Shown: in pieces, positions 1 through 8,440 of the stretch
Numbering within the stretch: position 1 is the stretch's first letter
Layout: each line of letters begins with the position of its first letter
From: Desulfobacteraceae bacterium
GTDB lineage: Bacteria > Desulfobacterota > Desulfobacteria > Desulfobacterales > Desulfolunaceae
Direction of reading: 5' to 3'
Length of the DNA stretch: 43,496 bases
Assembly (NCBI GenBank): GCA_013619155.1
Contig: JABXKT010000024.1
Location: forward strand, 1 to 43,496
Notes under the pieces: model-generated
Database searches by the model: none
The model's input: the letters and a program-made list of their open reading frames with translations, nothing else
Told to the model about the DNA's origin: nothing
Program-made: the position numbers and the translations under genes

Positions 1-326
1 GGCTGGCCAGCCCCCCCCCTTCAGAGCCACCCCGCAAAAGCCCTGAGCGGACCACGGATAGCAACGAATAAACCCATCAAAATAAGGTGGATAAGACGAT
101 AGCGAAGCGCTCTCATACCCGGGCTATCCCCCATCGTCTTAAAAAAGAGCCCTGAGCGCCCACTCTCCTTAATCTACCCACTTTGAATCACGACCCCACA
201 CGTTTTTTGCTATGATAAAAGGTGCGGCCATATTCGGGATATGTGCAGTGGAGAAGAGACCGGTCAATGCTCCACATCGTATCCCCTTGGTAGAACCACA
301 CACCCAATAAAAGAGCCCCATATACC
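1..326. other. Intergenic region at window edge
   Basis: No convincing gene is visible. An imperfect inverted repeat has arms TAAGACGAT (from about 90) and ATCGTCTTA (ending about 142), enclosing a smaller AGCGaaGCGCT hairpin. No T-run follows on either strand, so it does not look like an intrinsic terminator. The stretch just upstream of the gene at 327 is AT-rich but shows no clear promoter hexamers. Confidence 0.4.
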
Positions 327-1091
327 ATGTGCCTAATTCTTGTCTCGGTAATGAACCATTCGTCCTTTCCCCTCATCATCGCGTCCAATCGCGATGAATT
401 TTACGCGCGCGAAACTGCTCCCATGACATGGCATCCAAAAAAGCCATCCATCCTCTGCGGCACCGACCTGAAAGAGGGGGGCTCCTGGTTGGGGATCACC
501 CAGACGGGACGATTCGCAGCCCTCACCAACCATCGGGATCCGTCACGTATCAATCCCCATGCCGACTCTCGCGGCTGGATCGTCTCACAATTCCTGGAGG
601 GCGACGATAAGGCCCCTGCCTTTGCAAAAAAGCTCAGGAAAGAGAGAGCTCACTACAACGGGTTCAACCTCCTCTTTGGTACCGTAGACGCCCTCTACCA
701 CTACAGCAACGTCTCCGACACCTTCAGCCCCCTCCCCCCCGGCATCCACGGGGTGAGTAATGCCCTCTTAAACACCCCCTGGCCCAAGGTGACCACCGGA
801 AAAAAAGGGTTACGCACCCTCACATCCCCGAACGAAGAGCACCTCTTCGCCCTCCTGGCCAATGCTGAACAACCCGGCGACGCCCTTCTCCCCACCACGG
901 GCGTCGATTTAGAGAAGGAGCGCCTCCTCTCCCCTATCTTTATCCAGAGCCAGGGCTACGGCACCCGATCCAGCTGCCTCATCACCTTAGACACCCACCG
1001 CACCCTCACCGCCACGGAACGCACCTACACCTGTCCCGGAAGGGGACCCGCCGATATCGCCCGGGAGGAGCGGTTCACATTCACCGTATGA
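327..1091 (+). CDS. NRDE family protein (TANGO2-like)
   Basis: The 254-residue product begins MCLI and has the family signature N-R-D-E at residues 21-24, with a following E-F-Y and P-M-T-W. This is the conserved N-terminal block of the NRDE/TANGO2 family (formerly DUF833). Length matches bacterial members (about 250). The family has no firmly established reaction in bacteria; the N-terminal Cys suggests an Ntn-hydrolase-like fold, which is inference. The start is the first ATG; the ribosome site upstream (AGAG) is weak. It converges on rarA with a repeat element between them. Family assignment is confident, function is not known. Confidence 0.85.
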   Translation: MCLILVSVMNHSSFPLIIASNRDEFYARETAPMTWHPKKPSILCGTDLKEGGSWLGITQTGRFAALTNHRDPSRINPHADSRGWIVSQFLEGDDKAPAFAKKLRKERAHYNGFNLLFGTVDALYHYSNVSDTFSPLPPGIHGVSNALLNTPWPKVTTGKKGLRTLTSPNEEHLFALLANAEQPGDALLPTTGVDLEKERLLSPIFIQSQGYGTRSSCLITLDTHRTLTATERTYTCPGRGPADIAREERFTFTV

Positions 1092-1099
1092 CGAAAAAA

Positions 1100-1365
1100 A
1101 GGGGGAAGGGGTCTGGGGAAAGGGCCTCCGGCGGCCCTGCCGGGGGCCAACCTTTTGTAAAGGTTGCCAAACAGGTTTTTATCGTGAGCATGACGGGCCA
1201 AAGGCCCCTCATGCTCACATACCTGGGGTCCAGGGGATTTATCTCCTGGCCGCCGGAGGCATGTTTCTTGGTCATTTTGACTATAGAAGACTCGGCTTTC
1301 AACGCCCACTTTAACCATAGAAGGCCAAGTATTCACCGTATGGCCGCCGAAGATATCTTTAACCT
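1100..1365. repeat. Mosaic GC-rich repeat, copy R1 (inverted)
   Basis: This copy lies in the opposite orientation to the copies at 31.4 and 36.8 kb. Reverse-complemented, it reads GCCTCCGGCGGCCAGG, then CCTGGACCCC, then a hairpin, then TTTGGCAACC, AAAGGTTGGC and CCCCCGGCAG. The hairpin (1184-1218) has arms GTGAGCATGA and TCATGCTCAC around a GGGCC-AAA-GGCCC core. Two outer motifs of the type TATxGTyAAAxT are present at its right side. It fills the space between the convergent NRDE and rarA genes. Confidence 0.8.
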
Positions 1366-1373
1366 GGCTGCGC

Positions 1374-2714
1374 CTAGCGTCTCTTCTCCCGCCGGACCAT
1401 CTCTTGCCAGGCGGAGAGGCGGGGCCCCACGATACTCTCGTAGCCGCGATCGGTGGGAGTATACCAGCGCCTCTCCTTCAGCGCATCGGGGAGATACTGC
1501 TGGGGGATGAATCCCCCGGGGTAGTCGTGGGGGTAGCGATAGCCCTTATGATAGCCCTCATCGGCCATGAGGGCGGTGGGAGCATTCCGGATATGCGTGG
1601 GAACGGGAAGAGAGCCTCCCTGATCCACCTCCTTGCAGATGGCGTTAAAGGCGAGGTAGACGCTATTACTCTTGGGAGCCGTGGCCAGATAGACGGCGGC
1701 CTGGGCCAGGGCCCCCTCCCCTTCGGGGGAGCCGAGAAATTTAAAGGACTCCATGGCGTGAAGGGCCATGGAGAGGGCGCCCGGATCGGCCATGCCCACA
1801 TCTTCGGAGGCGAAGCGCACCATGCGGCGTGCAATATAGTAGGGATCTTCCCCCGACTTGAGCATGCGGGCCATCCAGTAGAGGGCCGCATCGGGATCAC
1901 TCCCCCGAAGGCTCTTGTGAAAGGCGGAGATGAGGTTGTAGTGCGCATCCCCCCCCTTATCGTAGGCAAGGGCCTTTCTCTCGAGAACCGCCTCGGCATC
2001 GGCCAGGGAGACCACCTGCCCCGCCCCTTCCACCGCACGCTTCTGGCCCACCAGAATCTCCAGGGTATTTAAGGCCGTCCGCACATCACCATCGGCCAGA
2101 CGCACCACATGCTCCAGAGCCTTATCGTCCACAGAGATCTCGAGACGAGCCAGGCCGCGTTCGGCATCCATTAGGGCACGCCTCAGCACTTCGATAATTG
2201 TCTTGGGTTTCAGGGGTTTTAAGGTCACCACCCGGACCCTGGAGAGCAGGGCGGGGATCACCTCGAAGGAGGGGTTTTCGGTGGTGGCCCCCAGAAGGGT
2301 GATGAGCCCCTTCTCCACGTGATGGAGAAAGGCGTCCTGTTGGGCCTTGTTAAAGCGGTGGATCTCATCCACAAAGAGAAGGGTCTTACGCCCCTTTAGG
2401 GTGCGCTCTTTCTTGGCCTCTTCGATGACGGCCCGCACCTCTTTCACACCGGAGAGTACCGCCGAAATTTTAATGAAGCGGCACTTTGTCTCCGAGGCGA
2501 TGATGGAGGCAAGGGTAGTCTTTCCGCAGCCGGGAGGCCCCCACATCACCATGGGAAAGATACAATCGGAAGCGATGGCACTTGCGATAAGCCCACCGGG
2601 CGCGGTGAGATGCTCCTGACCGAACACCTCGGCAAGACACCTCGGGCGCATCCGTTCCGCCAAAGGGGCATGAGCACTCCCTTCAGCCTCATTTCTGTAA
2701 TCAAACAAATCCAT
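1374..2714 (-). CDS. rarA: Replication-associated recombination protein A
   Basis: A 446-residue AAA+ ATPase of the RarA/MgsA/WRNIP1 family, which acts at stalled replication forks. Walker A is GPPGCGKTT at residues 59-67, Walker B LLFVDEIHR at 112-120, and sensor 1 GATTENPSFE at about 142-151. The C-terminal part carries the family tetramerisation region with conserved H-Y-N-L-I-S-A-F-H-K-S and HIRNAPT-type stretches near the end. Length agrees with the family (430-450). It starts at ATG with the expected MDLFDYR-type N-terminus. It appears to be monocistronic and converges on the NRDE gene. Confidence 0.95.
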   Translation of the reverse strand: MDLFDYRNEAEGSAHAPLAERMRPRCLAEVFGQEHLTAPGGLIASAIASDCIFPMVMWGPPGCGKTTLASIIASETKCRFIKISAVLSGVKEVRAVIEEAKKERTLKGRKTLLFVDEIHRFNKAQQDAFLHHVEKGLITLLGATTENPSFEVIPALLSRVRVVTLKPLKPKTIIEVLRRALMDAERGLARLEISVDDKALEHVVRLADGDVRTALNTLEILVGQKRAVEGAGQVVSLADAEAVLERKALAYDKGGDAHYNLISAFHKSLRGSDPDAALYWMARMLKSGEDPYYIARRMVRFASEDVGMADPGALSMALHAMESFKFLGSPEGEGALAQAAVYLATAPKSNSVYLAFNAICKEVDQGGSLPVPTHIRNAPTALMADEGYHKGYRYPHDYPGGFIPQQYLPDALKERRWYTPTDRGYESIVGPRLSAWQEMVRREKRR

Positions 2715-2783
2715 AGACCAGGCCCCATTCCGGGCTCACGGCCCGCTGTCCGTTAAAAAATCGTTTTCCGGCACCTTTAAAAA

Positions 2784-2833
2784 CAAAAAAACCGCCGTAC
2801 TATACCCCTTAAGGGGACAGAGCGCGGCGGCCT
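2784..2833 (-). terminator. Intrinsic terminator downstream of der
   Basis: Read on the minus strand, GCCGCCG and CGGCGG arms enclose a loop region that contains a second short CCCCTTAAGGGG palindrome, followed by a run of seven T. It lies about 100 bp past the der stop codon and before rarA on the same strand. Confidence 0.75.
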
Positions 2834-2932
2834 TTTAATACGACTATACACATTGAACCATCAGCTCACATCGGCGGACACGCCGCCGGGATCACCGCAC
2901 AGCCCCAGGGCATGCGGTGATACAAGGGCTTA

Positions 2933-4396
2933 TCACTGCGATGATTCGTCACGCTTACGCTTCTTGACGTCTTGAATCTTTCGCTGCTTCTTGTTCTCAA
3001 TTTTGTTACGGCTCGGCTTGTCTTTGTGCCCCTTGTTCCGGTTGTTGGTATTATCATCCGGCTTGGGATCAAACTCCATACGACCACTCTTCTCACGGTA
3101 GAGAAGCTTCATGGGCGTATCGCTGAGGCCCGTATACTCTCGCAGCTGGTTCATCAAAAACCGCTTGTAAGAGAAGTGCACCGCCTCGGGATAGTTGACA
3201 AAGGAGACGAAGGTGGGGGGCTTGGTGGTCACCTGGGTGGTATAGAAAAATTTGAGGCGCTTGCCCTTGTGAATGGACGGGGGAGTTCGCTCCGTGGCCC
3301 ACTCGATGATACGGTTCACCTCACCGGTAGACAGGCGGGTGGAGTACTGCTCGTAAACCTGGTTAATCTGGCCGAATAGCTTCTCCACACGCTGACCGGT
3401 CAAGGCCGAGAGGGTGATGTAGGGCGCAAAGGTGAGAAACTTAGCAGCCATATCGAGACGCTCTTTAAAGAGCTTGGGACTCTTCTCATCGGCGGGCACC
3501 AGGTCCCACTTGTTGAAGGCGAAGATCACCCCACACCCCTTGGCGTGGGCATAACCGGCCACGGTGACATCCTGGTCGGTGACCCCTTCGGAGGCGTCGA
3601 GGATAATAACGGCCACATCGCAACGCTCCATGCTCTTAATGGCTTTCAGCACGGAGAACTTCTCGAGCTTCTCCTTGACCTTCCCTTTACGCCGGATACC
3701 GGCGGTATCGATCAAGCGATAGAGCTGACCATCGCGCTTGACCATGGTATCGATGGAGTCTCGCGTGGTGCCCGCCACATCACTGACCACCAGACGATTC
3801 TCACCGGTCAGTCGGTTAATGATGGATGACTTTCCCGCGTTGGGGCGTCCGATCACCGCCACGTTGATGACCGCATCCTCATCTTTGGGGTAGGCCGCCG
3901 CCTCGGGAAAGGAGGCCACCAGGTCGTCCAAGAAATCGGGGACCCCATAGCCATGCTCACCAGATACCGGGTAGGGATTTTCGAGGCCCAGGGTGTAGAA
4001 ATCATACAGATTCTCCTCCTGCCTCTCTCCATCGACCTTATTCACGACGTAAAAAACCTTGGGATGAGAGCCCCTCAATATACTCACGAGATCCCGGTCA
4101 TAGGGAGAGATGCCCCCCTTGCCGTCTAAAACCATCACCACGGCATCCGCCTCGGAGATGGCCTGCAGCACCTGCTCTCGAATGGCACCTGCAAAGGCAT
4201 CCGTATCATCGACGAGATACCCGCCCGTGTCGACCAAAAGGAACGGGGCGTCGTTCCAGAGGGCTTCACCGTAATGGCGATCCCGGGTGACACCGGGCAT
4301 ATCATCTACGAGGGCCGTACGGCCACGTGTGATACGATTGAACAGGGTGGATTTGCCCACGTTGGGGCGTCCGATGATGGCGACGATGGGTTTCAT
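2933..4396 (-). CDS. der: Ribosome biogenesis GTPase Der (EngA)
   Basis: 487 residues with two tandem GTPase domains, the hallmark of Der, which acts in 50S subunit assembly. Domain 1 has GRPNVGKS (9-16), DTGG (56-59) and NKVD (119-122). Domain 2 has GRPNAGKS (183-190), DTAG (230-233) and NKWD (295-298). The KH-like C-terminal domain follows, ending in a Lys/Arg-rich tail of about 35 residues that is longer than in E. coli. The start is ATG, with the G1 motif nine residues in. A good terminator follows the gene. The tRNA genes upstream on the same strand have their own terminator, so der probably has its own promoter in 4397-4530. Confidence 0.97.
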   Translation of the reverse strand: MKPIVAIIGRPNVGKSTLFNRITRGRTALVDDMPGVTRDRHYGEALWNDAPFLLVDTGGYLVDDTDAFAGAIREQVLQAISEADAVVMVLDGKGGISPYDRDLVSILRGSHPKVFYVVNKVDGERQEENLYDFYTLGLENPYPVSGEHGYGVPDFLDDLVASFPEAAAYPKDEDAVINVAVIGRPNAGKSSIINRLTGENRLVVSDVAGTTRDSIDTMVKRDGQLYRLIDTAGIRRKGKVKEKLEKFSVLKAIKSMERCDVAVIILDASEGVTDQDVTVAGYAHAKGCGVIFAFNKWDLVPADEKSPKLFKERLDMAAKFLTFAPYITLSALTGQRVEKLFGQINQVYEQYSTRLSTGEVNRIIEWATERTPPSIHKGKRLKFFYTTQVTTKPPTFVSFVNYPEAVHFSYKRFLMNQLREYTGLSDTPMKLLYREKSGRMEFDPKPDDNTNNRNKGHKDKPSRNKIENKKQRKIQDVKKRKRDESSQ

Positions 4397-4533
4397 GATC
4401 TTATCCGTGTGGGATTAATGGGGAGGGGGAGGCTCAAGATAGAGGACCGCTGCATTGAAAAATACAGGGTGGAGAGGAAAATGTCACCCCTTTCCATCAC
4501 GTGCGGTTCTCTATTTTTGGTTTTCCCAAATAC

Positions 4534-4569
4534 AAAAAAGGGGCTGACCGGATTTTCGGTCAGCCCCTG
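4534..4569 (-). terminator. Intrinsic terminator of tRNA pair 1
   Basis: On the minus strand the arms AGGGGCTGACCG and CGGTCAGCCCCT are perfectly complementary around an AAAAT-type loop and are followed by TTTTTT. It lies 12 bp past the CCA end of the tRNA-Glu gene. Confidence 0.92.
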
Positions 4570-4580
4570 AAATTTTCAAG

Positions 4581-4658
4581 TGGCGTCCCCAAGGGGATTT
4601 GAACCCCTGTCGCCGGCGTGAAAGGCCGGTGTCCTGGACCAGGCTAGACGATGGGGAC
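4581..4658 (-). tRNA. tRNA-Glu (TTC), copy 1
   Basis: The minus strand begins GTCCCCATCGTCTAG, has the anticodon-loop sequence CTTTCAC with anticodon TTC, the T-loop GGTTCAAATCC, and ends in an encoded CCA (78 nt with CCA). It is the second gene of a tRNA-Lys/tRNA-Glu transcript and is identical to the copy at 4885-4962. Confidence 0.96.
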
Positions 4659-4662
4659 ATCA

Positions 4663-4738
4663 TGGTGGGTCGTACTGGGCTCGAACCAGTGACTCTCTGC
4701 TTAAAAGGCGGATACTCTACCAACTGAGTTAACGACCC
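4663..4738 (-). tRNA. tRNA-Lys (TTT), copy 1
   Basis: The minus strand begins GGGTCGTTAACTCAGTTGG, has the anticodon loop CTTTTAA with anticodon TTT, and ends ACGACCC-A-CCA (76 nt with CCA). It precedes tRNA-Glu by only 4 nt, so the two must be processed from one transcript. It is identical to the copy at 4966-5041. Confidence 0.96.
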
Positions 4739-4759
4739 GATGTGTCTAAGGACGAAACG

Positions 4760-4789
4760 CTTATACCTAAATTTTGGCGGCCCTGTCAA
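4760..4789 (-). promoter_or_regulatory. Sigma-70 promoter of tRNA pair 1
   Basis: On the minus strand a consensus TTGACA (4784-4789) and TATAAG (4760-4765) are separated by 18 bp. The promoter lies just upstream of tRNA-Lys copy 1 and downstream of the terminator of pair 2, so the two pairs are independent units. Hexamers and spacing match those of the second promoter at 5063-5092. Confidence 0.85.
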
Positions 4790-4835
4790 TATAAAATAAA
4801 ATTATTTTTTTTGACCCGCCCCGTTCCGGCATCAA

Positions 4836-4872
4836 TATAAAAAGGGCCCACCGCATAACGATGAACCCTTAA
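4836..4872 (-). terminator. Intrinsic terminator of tRNA pair 2
   Basis: On the minus strand AAGGGTTCATCG pairs with CGGTGGGCCCTT (with several G-U pairs in RNA) around a TTATG loop and is followed by TTTTTA. It sits 13 bp past tRNA-Glu copy 2. Confidence 0.85.
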
Positions 4873-4884
4873 ATTTTTTGTAGT

Positions 4885-4962
4885 GGCGTCCCCAAGGGGA
4901 TTTGAACCCCTGTCGCCGGCGTGAAAGGCCGGTGTCCTGGACCAGGCTAGACGATGGGGACG
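4885..4962 (-). tRNA. tRNA-Glu (TTC), copy 2
   Basis: Identical in sequence to the copy at 4581-4658, with anticodon TTC and encoded CCA. The pair repeats with a period of about 303 bp. The genes are identical while the DNA between the pairs has diverged, which suggests an older duplication kept uniform by selection or gene conversion. Confidence 0.96.
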
Positions 4963-4965
4963 CAT

Positions 4966-5041
4966 GGTGGGTCGTACTGGGCTCGAACCAGTGACTCTCT
5001 GCTTAAAAGGCGGATACTCTACCAACTGAGTTAACGACCCA
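4966..5041 (-). tRNA. tRNA-Lys (TTT), copy 2
   Basis: Identical to the copy at 4663-4738, with anticodon TTT and encoded CCA. It is the first gene of its transcript and lies about 22 bp downstream of its -10 box. Confidence 0.96.
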
Positions 5042-5062
5042 TGCGTCTCAAAGACTCGAAGC

Positions 5063-5092
5063 TTATACTCAAGTTCTGGAAGAAGTGTCAAG
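5063..5092 (-). promoter_or_regulatory. Sigma-70 promoter of tRNA pair 2
   Basis: On the minus strand TTGACA (5087-5092) and TATAAG (5063-5068) are separated by 18 bp, as in the promoter of pair 1. The spacer sequences differ, so it is the promoter elements that have been conserved. Confidence 0.85.
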
Positions 5093-5188
5093 ATGAAAAT
5101 TACAAAAAATTGACATGCCCCCAAAAAGATGCTGGCCACTCCCCCCTTAAACGGGGTTTTTTTAAAAGAATTTCCAAGCCTTGGTCAC

Positions 5189-6637
5189 CTACTTGCGCCA
5201 AAACTCCGGCACAAGAAAAATAATCACCGTATAGATCTCAAGGCGTCCGAGGAGCATACACCAGATGAGGAGCCACTTGCCGGCCTGGGGGATCATCGCA
5301 AAGTTTTCCGTAGGCCCCACCAGTCCAAATCCAGGTCCGATATTACCGATGCAGGACCCCACGGCGGTAAACGCCGTAACGAAATCCACCCCCATACCGG
5401 CCAGGACCACCGAACACAGAGCAAAAAGACCCATATAGATGGCGATAAAACCGATAATACTTCGCATGACATCTTCGGGGACGGTCTTACCCCCCAGCTT
5501 GATGGTGGCCACAGCCCTCGGATGAATGAGGATATAGAGCTCTCGGTAACAATACTTCATACAGAGAATCACCCGCACCACCTTCATGCCGCCCCCTGTG
5601 GAGCCTGCCGACGCCCCGATGAACATACACAAGAAGATCAGTACCTGGCTAAACCCCGGCCAGAGCTCATAATCTGCCGTGGCATACCCCGTGGTGGTGA
5701 TAATGGAGGCCACCTGAAATGAGGCGTAGCGAAAGGCCTCAGGCAGACTCTCATACACGCTCCCATAGATATCGAAGGTCACTGCCACCGAGAGCCCCGC
5801 CACGATAATCAAAAACCATCGACACTCCACGTCCTCCCAGAAGGCCAGACTCTTACCCCGCAACATCTGATAGTGAAGGGAGAAGTTGATCCCGGCAAGG
5901 ACCATAAAGAGAACAATCACCCCATCGATATAGGCACTGTTAAATCCGGCCACCGATCTATTCAAGGTGGAAAAACCACCCGTGGGCATGGTGGTAAAGG
6001 TGTGGCATAAAGCGTCGAAGAGCCCCATACCCCCAAAAAGCAACAGGGCTACCTCCACCAGAGAGATGAGAACATACACCTTCCAGAGAAGGGAGGCGGT
6101 CTCTGATAAACGGGGTTTGAGTTTATCCGGGACCGGACTCGGAACCTCGGCCTTATAGAGTTGCATGCCCCCCACCCCTAAAAAGGGGAGGATGGCCAGG
6201 GAGAGGACGATAATCCCCATACCCCCGAGCCATTGAATAAGGCTTCGCCAGAAGAGAAGCCCCTTGGGCACCGCCTCGATATTGGTAAGCACCGAAGAGC
6301 CCGTGGTGGTAAACCCCGAGACCGATTCAAAAAATGCATCCACAAAACAGGGAAAGACACCGCTTAAGTAAAAGGGGAGCGCCCCATAAAGCCCCACCAC
6401 GGTCCATCCCACCGCCACAATGGCCATGCCTTCCCGCTGACTGATATTGTCAAAGGAGACCCCGCGGCAGGCGACAATGGCAATGGCCCCGGAGACCGTC
6501 GTAAAAAGGGTGGAGAGTACCAGGGCGGTGAGATCACCGCCGCCATAGATAATGGAGCAGACCACGGGAAAGAGCATGGAGATCCCCAACGCGAAGAGGA
6601 GGATCCCGGTAATATACGTCACAACCGGCCAGCGCAT
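5189..6637 (-). CDS. trkH: Potassium uptake membrane protein TrkH
   Basis: A 482-residue integral membrane protein of the TrkH/KtrB family, the ion-conducting subunit of the Trk potassium uptake system. Four pore-loop segments with the filter-like signatures are visible: TTGSS (about residue 110), PTGGFST, TTGYAT and CIGNIGPGFG. Many long hydrophobic stretches are spread along the chain. Length agrees with the family. Its ATG overlaps the stop codon of the upstream trkA fragment as TGATG (one shared base), so it is translationally coupled to trkA. TrkH normally needs TrkA for gating, so the damage to trkA matters here. Confidence 0.95.
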   Translation of the reverse strand: MRWPVVTYITGILLFALGISMLFPVVCSIIYGGGDLTALVLSTLFTTVSGAIAIVACRGVSFDNISQREGMAIVAVGWTVVGLYGALPFYLSGVFPCFVDAFFESVSGFTTTGSSVLTNIEAVPKGLLFWRSLIQWLGGMGIIVLSLAILPFLGVGGMQLYKAEVPSPVPDKLKPRLSETASLLWKVYVLISLVEVALLLFGGMGLFDALCHTFTTMPTGGFSTLNRSVAGFNSAYIDGVIVLFMVLAGINFSLHYQMLRGKSLAFWEDVECRWFLIIVAGLSVAVTFDIYGSVYESLPEAFRYASFQVASIITTTGYATADYELWPGFSQVLIFLCMFIGASAGSTGGGMKVVRVILCMKYCYRELYILIHPRAVATIKLGGKTVPEDVMRSIIGFIAIYMGLFALCSVVLAGMGVDFVTAFTAVGSCIGNIGPGFGLVGPTENFAMIPQAGKWLLIWCMLLGRLEIYTVIIFLVPEFWRK

Positions 6638-6972
6638 CAGAAAAACTCCAGCTTAACGGTGAGCATCTTTTCGATGAGGGGAACCGCCCCGCGGGTGGCA
6701 AAAATAATCACGCGGTCATCGGGCTTTATCACACTCTCTCCGGAGGGGATAATCACCTCCTCATCACGGATAATACATATAAGAAGGGCCCCCTTGGGAA
6801 AGGAGACCTTGTTCAAGGGGGTCCCCACCAGAAGAGAGGTCTGAAGGGCCACCGCCTCGATCACCTCGGCCTGTTCCCCATGCACACTGATGGCGGAGAG
6901 CACCTTACCCTTTCGGATATGCTGCTGAATGGAGTTGATAGCCGAAAGGCGTGGACTCACAACCTGCTCCAC
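6637..6972 (-). pseudogene. trkA: TrkA C-terminal fragment (RCK_C domain)
   Basis: An open frame of 111 codons that starts at GTG (6970-6972) and encodes the end of TrkA: VVSPRLSAINSI (end of the second Rossmann region), then a complete TrkA_C/RCK_C domain with SVIKPDDRVIIFATR near its end. It lies in a different frame from the N-terminal part and overlaps its end. It overlaps the trkH start by one base. It could be made as a separate peptide by reinitiation, but no ribosome site of its own is visible. I read it as the 3' part of a broken trkA. Confidence 0.75.
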
Positions 6973-7877
6973 CCCACAAAATCCATATCCTTGATGTTCT
7001 CTTCCATGAGCAGGCTCTGATCGGACCCATCACCGCAGAGAACCACCGCACGGTTCATACGATCGGCCAAAAAACGACATCGTTCGGGATCTTTCTCCAC
7101 AATCTTGGTGTGAATATTTTTGCCCTCGAGAAAATCAGCCAGGCGGGTGCCCACACGTCCCCCGCCCACAATAAGCACACGATTCACAGGCTTCATGCGA
7201 CGATTAAAGAGACGCAAGACATCATTCAACTTGGTGGCCTCACTGATAAAATAGACCAAGTCTCCTGTGCACAAGACATCGTTGCCATGGGGGACAATCA
7301 GTTCACCATTTCGCACGATGGCCGCGATAAGGGGCCGAATCCCCCCTAAGCGTGAGGGGAACTCTGCCAGACGCAGGCCGTCTAAGAGATTCCCCTCCTC
7401 GAGGCGCATCCCCACAATCTTGACGCGCCCCCCTTCAAACTCATTGACATCCACGGCCCCCGGCACCCGCATCAAGCGATAGATGGTCTTCACCACCTCG
7501 ATCTCAGGATTGATAATGGTATCGATATGGGGGGCACTGTTTCGAAAGTGATCGTGATAATCGTCATAATCACTGAGACGAATACGGGCCAATTTTTTTG
7601 TGGCAGGAGATAGAATATCACAGGTCAAACAGGCCACCAGGTTGGTTTCATCACTGTCGGTAACGGCCAGTAGAATATCGGCCTTTTTCACCCCGGCATC
7701 GATGAGGACCTCCGGGCTGCTGCCTGATCCCTTCACCACCTGGACGTCCAGATTTTCAGAGACCCGTTTCAAGGCCTCATCGCTGGTATCCACCACCATC
7801 ACATCTTTATTTTCAAGGGAGAGACGGCTGGCAATATGAAACCCCACCTCACCGGCTCCTACGATAACGATTTTCAA
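6957..7877 (-). pseudogene. trkA: TrkA N-terminal part, truncated by deletion and frameshift
   Basis: TrkA is the peripheral NAD(H)-binding regulator of TrkH, usually about 450 residues with the order TrkA_N, TrkA_C, TrkA_N, TrkA_C. Here the first unit is intact: KIVIVGAGEVG at the start, LAVTDSDETN, and a TrkA_C ending GDLVYFISE. The second Rossmann fold starts normally (VLIVGGGRVG, DGSDQSLLMEE) but stops after DMDFV. The segment equivalent to LAVTDSDETNL and the 40 or so residues after it are missing, and the remaining gene continues in another frame. The start is taken as TTG at 7875-7877, with AGGAG seven bases upstream and the Rossmann motif directly after; the longer frame to 8015 has no such support. 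Confidence 0.75.
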
Positions 7878-8440
7878 GCAATATCTCCTGATCTCATGGT
7901 TCCCAGCATCTCTCCCCTTTTTCCACCTCATCGCGGCCGACACACCACCATCGCACATCAAAGCCACCAAAACGAATAGAGTCACAGAACTACAAATCGA
8001 CTTGATGAAAAACACGACGGCTCACAACGCGGGGGGTATTCCCCATAGCCTTCAGGAGGTTGAATAGAAAAATGCCAGTAGTATATCGCTATGTCATAGC
8101 CGATTACCTGGCCAAGGTCAAACAAATGGCCCAGCCGGCGCATACAGTAGGGCTTAGCGATACCCTCCCCCATCCCTCTATTTTTCGATATCGTTTAACA
8201 ATAGATTTTAACTACAGAGTATTGTATTATTTGCTACAGTCTATTTTTTGTACACACATACGTATTACTTTAAAGCGATTAAATATCAAGACGCACCACA
8301 CAAAACCTCTCCTGCATTGAGATGCACAAGTATAGCCCCTACATTCGAAGCGGATGGATAACACATCGACTCATCAGACACCGGTCCATTGGTATTTTAG
8401 GTCCTGATATTCAACCACCTTTTGCACGAGGAAGGAGACC
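7878..8440. other. Intergenic region between divergent trkA and the FliS-like gene
   Basis: About 560 bp with no supported gene. Small open frames on both strands lack ribosome sites and family features. The part around 8200-8310 is AT-rich and probably holds promoters for the two divergent units, but I could not identify clear sigma-70, sigma-28 or sigma-54 boxes. Confidence 0.4.

Noticed and set aside
1478..2038. Long overlapping frames opposite or within rarA and other core genes
   Set aside because: Shadow frames of GC-rich coding regions; the real genes have complete family motifs in the chosen frames.
4511..5139. Two minus-strand open frames across the tRNA genes sharing a repeated peptide
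   Set aside because: The shared peptide is simply the translation of the duplicated tRNA-Lys/tRNA-Glu genes.
5130..5170. CCCC-TTAAA-CGGGG followed by seven T on the plus strand
   Set aside because: It looks like a plus-strand terminator, but no plus-strand gene precedes it and the stem is only four bases; left unassigned.
8060..8320. 86-codon plus-strand open frame
   Set aside because: No ribosome site, no family features, Tyr/His-rich unnatural composition, and it covers the AT-rich promoter-like part of a divergent gap.
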